From: Petralouisia muris
GTDB taxonomy: Bacteria > Bacillota > Clostridia > Lachnospirales > Lachnospiraceae
DNA length: 64,000 nt
Assembly: GCF_004793545.1 (NCBI RefSeq)
Contig: NZ_SRYA01000025.1
Span: 1-64,000, forward strand
Direction: 5' to 3'
Position numbers and translations under genes: made by a program. Below, piece after piece: positions 46,862-55,204 of the stretch (position 1 is the stretch's first letter; each line of letters begins with the position of its first letter). The notes under the pieces were generated by a model. The model made no database searches, was not told where the DNA came from, and saw nothing but the letters and a program-made list of their open reading frames with translations.

Positions 46862-47311
46862 GTGAAATTATCTACAAAGGGAAAATATGGGCTGCGGGCC
46901 TTTATTGATCTGGCAGTCTGCGGGGAAGAAGGGCCGGTTTCATTAAACAGCATTGCACTGCGCCAGGAAATATCCGTCAGCTACCTGGAACAATTGATGG
47001 CAAAGCTGAAAAAAGCAGGGCTCGTTAAAAGTGTCCGGGGCGTGAACGGCGGCTATCGGGTGGCAAAGCCGGTGGAGGAAATTTCCGTGGGCGATGTGCT
47101 GCGGGCGTTGGAGGGAGATTTAACGCCGGTGGAATGTGCAGGGATTGACGGCAGCGGGGAAGCTTCCTGCAGCGGTTCCTCCCAATGCGTAAGTAAAATA
47201 GTCTGGAAACGGATCAACGACAGCATCAATGACACGGTAAACAGCATTTATATCGGAGAACTGGTAAGAGAAAGTAAAAAGCAGACGGAGAATTCTAAGA
47301 CAGAGGTGTAA
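46862..47311 (+). CDS. iscR: Rrf2 family iron-sulfur regulator (IscR-like)
   Basis: This 149-residue winged-helix regulator begins MKLSTKGKYGLRAFIDLA, has the recognition region SVSYLEQLMAKLKKAGLVKS and the wing VRGVNGGYRVAKP. Three cysteines at positions 92, 103 and 109 match the cluster-binding set of IscR-type proteins, suggesting it senses Fe-S status. GTG 46862 follows GAGGTGA. It heads an operon with the desulfurase, scaffold and tRNA thiolase genes and has a promoter with a candidate self-operator. Confidence 0.9.
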   Translation: MKLSTKGKYGLRAFIDLAVCGEEGPVSLNSIALRQEISVSYLEQLMAKLKKAGLVKSVRGVNGGYRVAKPVEEISVGDVLRALEGDLTPVECAGIDGSGEASCSGSSQCVSKIVWKRINDSINDTVNSIYIGELVRESKKQTENSKTEV

Positions 47312-47313
47312 AT

Positions 47314-48498
47314 ATGGGAAAAATGATTTATCTGGATAATGCAGCAACTACGAAAACAGCGCCGGAAGTAGTGGAAGCCATGCTTCCGTATTTTTCGGAA
47401 TTTTATGGAAATGCTTCTACCGTGTATGAATTCGGCGGAAAAAGCAAAGAAGCGGTATCTTTGGCAAGGGAAATAATTGCAAATGCCATCGGCGCCAAAG
47501 AAAATGAGATTTATTTTACCGCTGGGGGAAGCGAATCGGACAACTGGGCCATCAAAGCTACGGCAGAAGCCTATAAAGATAAGGGAAAGCATATCATTAC
47601 CAGTAAGATTGAGCATCACGCAGTGCTGCATACCTGTCAGTGGTTAGAGCAGAATGGATTTGAGGTTACTTACCTGGATGTGGATGAGTTCGGCGTGGTA
47701 AAATTAGAAGAATTGAAGAAAGCCATACGGCCGGATACGATTCTGATTTCTATTATGTTTGCCAATAATGAAATCGGAACCATAGAACCGGTGGCGGAAA
47801 TCGGGGAGATTGCCAGGGAACACGGCATTTTATTCCATACAGATGCAGTACAGGCATTCGGGCAGATTCCCATTAATGTAGATGAACTGAATATCGATAT
47901 GTTAAGCAGCAGCGGCCACAAATTAAACGGTCCCAAAGGAATAGGATTTTTGTACATCCGCAAGGGTGTGAAAATTCGTTCTTTTGTCCATGGGGGCGCT
48001 CAGGAACGAAAACGTCGGGCAGGAACCGAGAACGTTCCGGGGATTGTGGGATTTGGAAAGGCCGTAGAGCTTGCCCTGGCCAATATGGAGGAACGCACGG
48101 CCAGGGAACGGGAACTGAGAGATTATATGATGGAGCGTATCTTGAAGGAAATTCCTTTCAGCCGGATTAACGGTCACAGAACCAACCGTCTCCCTAATAA
48201 TGTAAATATTTGTTTTCAGTTTGTAGAGGGGGAATCCCTGCTGATTATGCTGGACATGAAAGGGATCTGCGGATCTTCCGGATCTGCCTGCACTTCCGGT
48301 TCCCTGGACCCTTCTCACGTGCTGTTAGCCATCGGGCTTCCTCATGAGATTGCCCATGGTTCCCTGCGCCTTACCCTGGGGGAAGATACGGTCAAAGAGG
48401 ATATTGATGATACGGTGGATGCAGTGAAAGAGATTGTCACCCAGCTTCGGGAAATGTCTCCGCTGTATGAAGACTATATGAAAAAGAACAGCCATTAG
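47314..48498 (+). CDS. iscS: Cysteine desulfurase (IscS/NifS-type)
   Basis: This 394-residue PLP enzyme has the PLP lysine in SSGHKLNGPKGIGFLY (about residue 203) and the persulfide cysteine in the SSGSACTSGSLDPSHVL loop (about 325). YLDNAATTKT opens the protein. It moves sulfur from cysteine to the IscU scaffold and to MnmA, both encoded downstream. The gene starts three bases after iscR. Length and motifs are standard for group I desulfurases. Confidence 0.95.
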   Translation: MGKMIYLDNAATTKTAPEVVEAMLPYFSEFYGNASTVYEFGGKSKEAVSLAREIIANAIGAKENEIYFTAGGSESDNWAIKATAEAYKDKGKHIITSKIEHHAVLHTCQWLEQNGFEVTYLDVDEFGVVKLEELKKAIRPDTILISIMFANNEIGTIEPVAEIGEIAREHGILFHTDAVQAFGQIPINVDELNIDMLSSSGHKLNGPKGIGFLYIRKGVKIRSFVHGGAQERKRRAGTENVPGIVGFGKAVELALANMEERTARERELRDYMMERILKEIPFSRINGHRTNRLPNNVNICFQFVEGESLLIMLDMKGICGSSGSACTSGSLDPSHVLLAIGLPHEIAHGSLRLTLGEDTVKEDIDDTVDAVKEIVTQLREMSPLYEDYMKKNSH

Positions 48499-48582
48499 AA
48501 AAAAGTGCTGCAAAAGTTATGCAATGCAGAAACAGAGCGTTGCGAAAGCGTTTTGATACGGAAAGAATCTGGAGGAAGAACA

Positions 48583-49020
48583 ATGTATAGTGAAAAAGTT
48601 ATGGATCATTTTAAGAATCCTAGAAACGTAGGAGAAATCGAGAACGCCAGCGGCGTGGGAACAGTAGGAAACGCCAAGTGCGGCGATATTATGCGTATTT
48701 TTCTGGATATTGATGATAACGGAATTATTCAGGATGTCAAATTCAAAACCTTTGGTTGCGGTGCGGCAGTTGCCACCAGCTCCATGGCAACAGAACTGGT
48801 AAAGGGCAAAACGATCCAGGAAGCGCTGCAGGTAACCAATAAGGCTGTGATGGAGGCGCTGGATGGACTGCCGCCGGTGAAGGTGCACTGCTCCCTGTTG
48901 GCAGAAGAAGCCATTCATGCCGCCCTTTGGGATTATGCAGAGAAAAATGGCATTCAGATCGAAGGGCTGGAGAAACCCAAGAATGATATTAGTGAGGAAG
49001 AAGAGGAAGAGGATTATTAA
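48583..49020 (+). CDS. iscU: Fe-S cluster assembly scaffold (IscU / NifU N-terminal type)
   Basis: This 145-residue scaffold begins MYSEKVMDHFKNPRNVGEI. The three cluster cysteines lie in NAKCGD, FGCGAAVA and VKVHCSLLAEEA. The C-terminal acidic tail (SEEEEEEDY) is a short extension found in clostridial NifU-like scaffolds. ATG 48583 with GGAGGAAG upstream is chosen over the longer frame from 48505. It receives sulfur from the adjacent desulfurase. Confidence 0.95.
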   Translation: MYSEKVMDHFKNPRNVGEIENASGVGTVGNAKCGDIMRIFLDIDDNGIIQDVKFKTFGCGAAVATSSMATELVKGKTIQEALQVTNKAVMEALDGLPPVKVHCSLLAEEAIHAALWDYAEKNGIQIEGLEKPKNDISEEEEEEDY

Positions 49021-49097
49021 ATTCTGCTTAAAGTTTTTGAGTTAAACTTGGGAACAGAAAATATCAGCGGAGAAGAAGAGGATTATCAGAATCATTT

Positions 49098-50177
49098 ATG
49101 AAGAAAGAAAAAGTGGTAGTGGGGATGTCCGGCGGCGTGGATTCCTCCGTGGCAGCATGGCTGCTGAAGGAGCAGGGGTATGAGGTCATCGGCGTCACCA
49201 TGCAGATTTGGCAGGATGAGGAAGAACAGATCCAGGAGGAACAGGGGGGATGCTGTGGTCTGTCAGCAGTGGACGATGCGAGACGTGTAGCTGCAATGCT
49301 GGATATTCCTTACTATGTCATGAATTTCAAATCAGAATTTAAGAAAAATGTTATGGACTATTTTGTGGCGGAATATTTACAGGGCCGTACGCCCAATCCC
49401 TGTATTGCATGTAACCGCTATGTGAAATGGGAAGCCTTGTTAAAGCGCAGTATGGAGATTGGAGCAGATTATATTGCTACCGGACATTATGCCAGAATCC
49501 GTCAGTTATCCAACGGAAGATATACGCTGCAGAAATCTGCCACGGAAGCGAAGGATCAAACCTACGCCTTGTATAATTTGACCCAGTTTCAGCTTGCCCA
49601 TACGCTGATGCCGGTGGGGGATTATACAAAGGAGGAAATTCGGGTCATGGCAGAGCGGATCGGCCTACGGACGGCGCATAAGCCGGACAGCCAGGAAATC
49701 TGCTTTATTCCTGATAAAGATTATGCAGGATTTATAGAACGGGAGAGGGGACAGGATGTGCCTTTGCCGGGAAATTTTGTATCAGGCGACGGCAAAGTAT
49801 TAGGACGGCACAAAGGAATTACCCATTATACCATTGGACAGCGCAAGGGCCTTGGCATTGCCATGGGGTATCCGGTGTTTGTGACAGAAATCCGTCCGGA
49901 TACCAATGAGGTGGTGCTTGGCAGTAATGAAGAGGTTTTTGGAGATATTCTGTATTGTAACAAATTGAATTTTATGTCTGTTCCAGATTTGGATGACGAA
50001 ATGGAGGTTGTAGCCAAAATCCGTTACAATCACAGGGGAGCGTCCTGCCGGATTCGGAAAGTGGAGGAAGATCAGGCAGAGTGCCGGTTTTCGGAACCAG
50101 TAAGGGCCATTACCCCTGGACAGGCTGTAGTCTTCTATCATGGAGAGCTTGTAGTGGGCGGCGGGACGATTTTGTAA
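49098..50177 (+). CDS. mnmA: tRNA 2-thiouridine(34) synthase
   Basis: This 359-residue enzyme has the PP-loop [19 protein letters not shown] (residues 9-27), the first catalytic cysteine in [12 protein letters not shown] and the second in [13 protein letters not shown]. The C-terminal beta-barrel carries [10 protein letters not shown]. It thiolates the wobble uridine of tRNA for Lys, Glu and Gln using sulfur from the desulfurase. It is the last gene of the isc operon, 77 bp after iscU, with no terminator between them. Confidence 0.96.
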   Translation: MKKEKVVVGMSGGVDSSVAAWLLKEQGYEVIGVTMQIWQDEEEQIQEEQGGCCGLSAVDDARRVAAMLDIPYYVMNFKSEFKKNVMDYFVAEYLQGRTPNPCIACNRYVKWEALLKRSMEIGADYIATGHYARIRQLSNGRYTLQKSATEAKDQTYALYNLTQFQLAHTLMPVGDYTKEEIRVMAERIGLRTAHKPDSQEICFIPDKDYAGFIERERGQDVPLPGNFVSGDGKVLGRHKGITHYTIGQRKGLGIAMGYPVFVTEIRPDTNEVVLGSNEEVFGDILYCNKLNFMSVPDLDDEMEVVAKIRYNHRGASCRIRKVEEDQAECRFSEPVRAITPGQAVVFYHGELVVGGGTIL

Positions 50178-50269
50178 TTTGTCAGATCTTGTTGCTAACA
50201 TAAGCAGGAAATTGCGGAACAATAAAGATGCAGATGTCAGTGGATTTCGGTTAAAGGAGGAGTAGTGGA

Positions 50270-50530
50270 ATGGGTAGGAATTATGTTCTCGCATTGAAGG
50301 AAAAAATCTGCATTTGGAACAGGCATTGGTAGATTATTTGGAGGTTCCTGTGTTTTTCTCTGCAGAGATGAGCAACAGTATTATGTGGCATTGTGCACGG
50401 ATATAGATGAATTAAATTATATTGTGGTTCAGACGCCGTCATCTGCGGTTTACAATCTGCTGCATGGGAAAATTCCTATGAGGAATGTTATTTTAAAGAA
50501 AAAGAAGTATTGGAGTGTGGTTTCCGGTTA
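50270..50530 (+). pseudogene. Frameshifted hypothetical gene
   Basis: AAAGGAGGAG before ATG 50270 opens MGRNYVLALKEKICI, which stops after 20 codons. The coding signal then moves frame: EQALVDYLEVPVFF, then YYVALCTDIDELNYIVVQTP and NLLHGKIPMRN, ending YWSVVSG at a TAG near 50530; EITMDIVTEH follows the TAG in frame. At least two frame changes are needed to read one protein. The ancestor looks like a small soluble protein of unknown family. Confidence 0.55.
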
Positions 50531-50554
50531 GGAAATTACAATGGATATCGTGAC

Positions 50555-50722
50555 GGAGCATGTCTGGAAAAGCAGATTTTGATGGAAGGTTATGATATGG
50601 AAATTGCCAGGCGCACGGGGCGTCCTCAGGAGATTTTAGAGGCCATGCAGTCCTCTCCCAGGCGGGGAATCTATTTTCTGGACATGGAATTAAAGGGGGA
50701 ACCCATGGATGGAGCAGGATGA
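50555..50722 (+). pseudogene. Fragment of a LytTR/AgrA-type response regulator receiver domain
   Basis: The frame reads EGYDMEIARRTGRPQEILEA, then SSPRRGIYFLDMELKGEPMDG, ending at a TGA at 50722. RGIYFLDxxLK is the region around the phosphoacceptor aspartate of AgrA-like LytTR response regulators in Firmicutes. The N-terminal acidic pocket and the whole LytTR DNA-binding half are missing. It is a fragment, with the rest apparently deleted. Confidence 0.55.
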
Positions 50723-50801
50723 GATCCAAAGCCTCCACTCCTGCGAACCTACGTTGGAAAATGTGTTTTTGCAGGTGACGGGAAGTTCTTTGAATGTGTG
50801 A
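50709..50801 (+). pseudogene. C-terminal end of an ABC exporter ATPase
   Basis: In a new frame the sequence encodes EPTLENVFLQVTGSSLNV and a stop. LEDVFLxLTG is the usual last segment of drug- or peptide-export ABC ATPases. All ATP-binding motifs are absent. It directly follows the response-regulator fragment, so a deletion probably fused pieces of a regulator-exporter locus. Confidence 0.5.
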
Positions 50802-50836
50802 TTGTAAAGGCGTTTAAAAATGGAAAATATCAATAA

Positions 50837-50995
50837 ATTAGCGGCAGTAGCCAAGATCAAATGGCTCAGTATCAGCCGCAATGGAGCGATTATGTGATAA
50901 AGCCGCTGGATATATCAGTGATGGCTGGGGAATTTATTATCAGTGTACTGGCGTTTTTAATTCTGTATAAAAGGAATGGATATGAGAAAGGGTAA
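50837..50995 (+). pseudogene. C-terminal remnant of an ABC-2-type permease
   Basis: A frame open from the TAA at 50834 to the TAA at 50993 encodes VIKPLDISVMAGEFIISVLA, then FLILYKRNGYEKG: one membrane helix and a short basic tail, as at the end of ABC-2 exporter permeases. It follows the ATPase tail in the expected gene order. A competing short frame (MENINKLAAVAK, from 50820) is probably chance. Confidence 0.45.
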
Positions 50996-51035
50996 AAAGC
51001 AAATAGAAACCTTTGAATGGTCCTGTTAAAAAAGA

Positions 51036-51073
51036 CCGCTGCAGAGAAAATATTTGACTGCAGCGGATTTTTT
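51036..51073 (+). terminator. Rho-independent terminator after the decayed exporter locus
   Basis: CCGCTGCAG (51036-51044) and CTGCAGCGG (51058-51066) form a perfect 9-bp stem with a 13-nt loop, followed by six T. It has outlived the genes it served. Confidence 0.85.
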
Positions 51074-51140
51074 CGAATTTGTTTCTCTATATTTGTGTTT
51101 CTGTTAGCGATAAATCCTGGGTATACCTTTCATTCGTTGT

Positions 51141-52478
51141 TTATGTTTCATGCAGTCCCCCATCCCTGCCTGCTTGTTCCCGATAAACTTTTGGCGTACA
51201 TCCCGTCCGCTTCTTGAACATCCGGCTGAAATAATAAACATCGGGAATTCCGGATTTTTCTGCAATGATTTTAATGGGAAGCTCCGTAGCCACCAGAAGT
51301 TTTTTCGCCTGTTCCACCCGTTGGCGGTTGACATAATCTGTAAGAGGAATCCCCACTTCCCGTTTAAACAGGGTGGAAAGATAACTGGCATTCACATTCA
51401 GAAGTTCTGCCATGGCGTTCAGGCTTAAATCAGAGGTCAGGTCTGTGCTGACATAAGTTATAATTTTCTGGGTGAGCAGAGAGTAGTCCTTCAGGGTATA
51501 TTCACGCACCATGCGGCAGTAGTTTCGTACAAACTGCAGTTGGACGAGGCTGCACTGCTCCTTGCTGGAAGCCTGCTCAATTAATTTCACATTCTGGTTG
51601 GAATGGGTGTCAATGTGGATGGGATGGACGCCGGCCTGCTCCACAGTTTTGCGAAGTAATGTATTAAAAGCGATGGCGTAGTCTTTGTTGTCCCGCAGGC
51701 TGCTGGGCAGCCGGTAGGGCAGGTTGCGCCCGCTCAGCTTGGATATGATGTTTATAGCCTTGGATTCATTGCCGCTGGCTACGGCGTCTAGAATCTGCGC
51801 TTCAATAGCGTATCGTTCTTCGATCATACGGATATTCATCCGGGAATCCTCCATATTGCTGTAATGGACATAAGTTTCATACCAACTGTCTATATCATGA
51901 AAATCATTCAATATAATTTCATATTTGTTTTCCCCGAAAATATAATTTCCCAGAGTAAAAAAAATATTGTTGTAAACCGTTGGCGAGGGAAAGGAGGTCA
52001 GCCGCAGGTAAAATCCCTGTAGTACCGGTTGTTGATTTTCTGGAATTTTCATTTTCCGAAACACTTCCTCCAGTCTTGCAGGTGACATTTCCTCAAACAG
52101 CACAGGGCCGCAGATCATGAGTTTCGAGCTGTCCGGAATACGGAAAATGGTATAGGTGCAATGGAGGGTGTCTCTGAGATAATAAATGGTATTTGGTTTA
52201 ATTTGCTGCAAATACGTCTTTATAAACTCATGGTCATGGTTTTCCAGAATTGTGGCGCGCAGCCCGAAGTCCAGCCAGGAATAATCCTCACAGGGCAGGG
52301 TAATGCAGTTTACTGGAATTGTATTATTTTTTAATAAATCCTGTACAAAGGATAATAAGATCTGTTCTATTTTTCTCAACCTCTTTCTCTGTGGATAGTT
52401 CTGTGGATGCAGTTTGGAAAGTCTGGATGTAAATATGCTCCCCCTTTCTTTTATACCGTGAGTCAAATGAATTGCCAA
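51141..52478 (-). CDS. AraC family regulator of the glucuronide locus
   Basis: This 445-residue regulator has a large N-terminal sensor region (residues 1-330) without a recognised domain and a C-terminal AraC domain: SLNAMAELLNVNASYLSTLF and PIKIIAEKSGIPDVYYFSRM, then TGCTPKVYREQ. It is divergent from the GH2-GPH-uxu genes and probably activates them, as inferred from position. TTG 52478 is the likely start; an 11-bp perfect hairpin covers this start codon and the nearby AGGA. No other good start with a ribosome site was found. Confidence 0.8.
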   Translation of the reverse strand: MAIHLTHGIKERGSIFTSRLSKLHPQNYPQRKRLRKIEQILLSFVQDLLKNNTIPVNCITLPCEDYSWLDFGLRATILENHDHEFIKTYLQQIKPNTIYYLRDTLHCTYTIFRIPDSSKLMICGPVLFEEMSPARLEEVFRKMKIPENQQPVLQGFYLRLTSFPSPTVYNNIFFTLGNYIFGENKYEIILNDFHDIDSWYETYVHYSNMEDSRMNIRMIEERYAIEAQILDAVASGNESKAINIISKLSGRNLPYRLPSSLRDNKDYAIAFNTLLRKTVEQAGVHPIHIDTHSNQNVKLIEQASSKEQCSLVQLQFVRNYCRMVREYTLKDYSLLTQKIITYVSTDLTSDLSLNAMAELLNVNASYLSTLFKREVGIPLTDYVNRQRVEQAKKLLVATELPIKIIAEKSGIPDVYYFSRMFKKRTGCTPKVYREQAGRDGGLHET

Positions 52479-52510
52479 TGGATTCCTGCTATGTTAGGAG
52501 GAATCCATTG
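52476..52510 (-). promoter_or_regulatory. Perfect 11-bp hairpin over the AraC gene start
   Basis: CAATGGATTCC (52476-52486) pairs with GGAATCCATTG (52500-52510) around a 13-nt loop. On the minus-strand transcript the hairpin contains the TTG start and sequesters the AGGAA upstream, so it could limit translation. As DNA it could instead be a protein-binding palindrome. Confidence 0.55.
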
Positions 52511-52792
52511 ACAAATTAATTACACTCTCAGGTATCATTCCCCTTTCATACAAGAAATCGAAAAATTTTTATTTATTTTTGCACATTTTTCAGGTGAAAT
52601 CAACGCAAAATAAAAATAATGCAAAAAATACTAAAAATCGTATCTCGCAAAATAAAGGCAATATATGTAGGATTGTACTTGTACATAACTGACAAAGTAT
52701 GACAAAAAAATGCCATGCGAATTGTGTAAAGTGACGTATAATTACAAATCCATATGGAAAGATATTGTAGAAAATAAAGAAGGAGGAAAGAT
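52511..52792. promoter_or_regulatory. Divergent AT-rich control region before the GH2 gene
   Basis: No gene is present. TGACAAA occurs at 52690-52696 and 52700-52706, exactly 10 bp apart on one DNA face, upstream of TATAAT at 52737-52742, which lacks a proper -35 box. TTGTAC is also directly repeated just before. This layout suits AraC half-sites activating the GH2 promoter. GAAGGAGGAAAG precedes the GH2 start. Confidence 0.5.
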
Positions 52793-55060
52793 ATGAGAAA
52801 CATTATTAACCTGAATGCAGGATGGAAATTTTCTAAAGAAAATGAAAAACTGCCGGAATCTATGCCCAATGGCTGGCAGGATGTGGATCTGCCCCATACC
52901 TGGAATGCGGTGGACGGTCATGACGGAAACGGAAGCTATGACAGAGGGTGCTATTGGTACGCCAAAACCTTTGAGACCCCGGCGCAGCCTTTAAAGGGAG
53001 GCCGTATTTTCCTTGAAATCCTGGCGGCAGGGCAGCAGGCTACAGTCTATGTCAATGGAAAGGGAGAATATTATCACGAGGGCGGTTATTCGATTTTCCG
53101 GGCAGATATTACAGAAGCCTGCAAGGAAGAAGGAGAAAATCTTCTGACCATTGCCTGCAGTAATGAGAATAAGAGCAGCGTCTATCCCCAGTCTGCAGAT
53201 TTTACCTTTTATGGCGGACTTTACCGGGGCGTAAACTTAATCAGCGTGCCGGAGGCCCATTTCGATTTGGAGCACTGGGGCAGCAGCGGATTTATGGTGA
53301 CCGCCGTTCCCTGTGACTGCGGCGGGGCGAAATTTAAGCTGGAGTCATGGCCGGTGCATGCGGATGAGAATTTTACCGTGTTATACAGCATTCAGGATGC
53401 ATGCGGAAAAGAAGTTGCTAATGCAGTGCGTCCGGCAGACAGCACGGCAGTGGAGGTTTATGTGCCGGATGTTACTTTGTGGGATTGTGACAATCCTTAT
53501 CTGTATACGGTAACGGCAACGCTGCAGAGGCGGAATGAAGCTTATGATGAAGTTTCTGTCCGGGCAGGCGTCCGCAGCTTTTCCTGTGATCCGGACAAAG
53601 GATTTATTTTAAACGGAATCCCCACTCCTTTAAGGGGTGTTAGCCGTCATCAGGACATGCTCTATAAAGGAAACGCCCTGACCAAAGAAGATCATTACAA
53701 CGATGCAAAAATCATCAAGGAATTGGGCGCAAATACCATCCGCCTGGCCCATTATCAGCATTCCCAGGATTTTTACGACGCCTGTGATGAACTGGGATTT
53801 GTAGTGTGGGCGGAAATTCCCTTTATCAGTGTAATGAATGAAGATCCGGCAGCGCACCAGAACTGCATTACCCAGTTGAAGGAGCTGGTGCTTCAGAATT
53901 ACAACCATCCCAGCATTTGCTTCTGGGGCATTTCCAATGAGATTCTGATTGGGGGGATTTCAGAACAATTGGTAGAAAACCATAAGGAACTGAATGCATT
54001 GTGTAAAAAATTAGATCCTACTCGTCTGACCACCATTGCCCATGTGTCCATGACCCCCATAGACAGCCCGGTTCATGGGATTACAGATGTGGAAAGCTAC
54101 AACCATTATTTTGGCTGGTATGGCGGAAAAATGGAGGACAACGGGCCCTGGTTTGACAATTTCCACAAAGAGCATCCGGAGATTTCGATAGGAGTATCTG
54201 AGTACGGCTGCGAAGGAATCATCACCTACCATGGACCGAATCCGGCCTGCAAGGATTACAGCGAGGAGTATCAGGCCCTTTACCATGAACATATGGCAAA
54301 AGTGTTGGATGAGCGTCCCTGGCTTTGGTCCAGCCATGTATGGAATATGTTTGATTTCGGGTGCGCAGCCAGAAATGAGGGCGGCGTAGCCGGAAGGAAT
54401 AACAAGGGATTGGTTACCATGGACCGGAAAACGAAGAAGGACAGCTATTATGTTTACAAGGCATACTGGAACAAAGAGCCTATGGTTCATCTCTGTGGCA
54501 GGCGGTATGCACAGCGGGCAGGGGAAACTACAGAAATCCGCGTGTACTCCAATCAGCCTGCGGTTTCTCTGTTTGTGAACGGAGAACTGGAAAGCGTAAA
54601 AACTGCAGACAAGGTATTCGTATTTCACGTTGCGCTGAGAGATGGCTTCAATAACATCCTTGCAGTGGCTGGGAAATGCAAAGACAGCATGACCATTGAA
54701 AAAGTGGAAAAAGAGCCGGATATTTATGTATTGCCAGAAGTGAATGAACGGGCGGAAGGAGTGGCTAACTGGTTTAAGCTGGTGGGGGATTTAGATTTAA
54801 AAGCTCCCATGGAATTCCCGGAAGGCAAGTACAGTGTGCGCTGCACCATGGAGGAAATCTCTAAATCAGAAAAAGCCATGGCTGTAACTGCAAAAGCCAT
54901 TAAGCTGGCCACAAACTTTGACCTGGCTCCGGGCGTAGGGATGTGGGATATGATGAAATCCATGAAGCCAGAGGATATGACAAAAATGGCAGGCTCCATG
55001 ATGCCGGATGGGTTTGTGGAAAGCCTGAACGCCCAGCTGATTCAGATTGACAAGGAATAA
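52793..55060 (+). CDS. GH2 glycosidase, candidate beta-glucuronidase
   Basis: This 755-residue enzyme has the GH2 order: sugar-binding jelly roll (DVDLPHTWNAVDG; YFYGGLYRGV-like block), Ig-like domain, TIM barrel and a C-terminal extension. The acid/base glutamate is in CFWGISNEILIGG (about residue 382) and the nucleophile in GVSEYGCEG (about 469). GRNNKGLVTMDRKTKK near residue 540 contains an N-x-K arrangement found in beta-glucuronidases, though related galactosidases can show N-D-K here. No signal peptide is seen, so it acts inside the cell. The neighbours (GPH symporter, UxaC, UxuA, SDR) favour a glucuronide or other uronic-acid-containing substrate. Confidence 0.78.
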   Translation: MRNIINLNAGWKFSKENEKLPESMPNGWQDVDLPHTWNAVDGHDGNGSYDRGCYWYAKTFETPAQPLKGGRIFLEILAAGQQATVYVNGKGEYYHEGGYSIFRADITEACKEEGENLLTIACSNENKSSVYPQSADFTFYGGLYRGVNLISVPEAHFDLEHWGSSGFMVTAVPCDCGGAKFKLESWPVHADENFTVLYSIQDACGKEVANAVRPADSTAVEVYVPDVTLWDCDNPYLYTVTATLQRRNEAYDEVSVRAGVRSFSCDPDKGFILNGIPTPLRGVSRHQDMLYKGNALTKEDHYNDAKIIKELGANTIRLAHYQHSQDFYDACDELGFVVWAEIPFISVMNEDPAAHQNCITQLKELVLQNYNHPSICFWGISNEILIGGISEQLVENHKELNALCKKLDPTRLTTIAHVSMTPIDSPVHGITDVESYNHYFGWYGGKMEDNGPWFDNFHKEHPEISIGVSEYGCEGIITYHGPNPACKDYSEEYQALYHEHMAKVLDERPWLWSSHVWNMFDFGCAARNEGGVAGRNNKGLVTMDRKTKKDSYYVYKAYWNKEPMVHLCGRRYAQRAGETTEIRVYSNQPAVSLFVNGELESVKTADKVFVFHVALRDGFNNILAVAGKCKDSMTIEKVEKEPDIYVLPEVNERAEGVANWFKLVGDLDLKAPMEFPEGKYSVRCTMEEISKSEKAMAVTAKAIKLATNFDLAPGVGMWDMMKSMKPEDMTKMAGSMMPDGFVESLNAQLIQIDKE

Positions 55061-55204
55061 TATATGAAGAAATAACAAATACTCTCTGGTACAGCGTTGA
55101 ATGAATTTAAAATAGAGCCTTTGCCCTCAAGGACGGCGCTTACAACGCAGTACTGGAGCAGTAAATACGAAAAATAGAAGTGCAGAAATGAGAGAGGAGA
55201 AATT

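Noticed and set aside
50820-50897. Short frame MENINKLAAVAK... as a permease N terminus
   Set aside because: An overlapping frame gives a better permease C-terminal match; the short frame is probably accidental.
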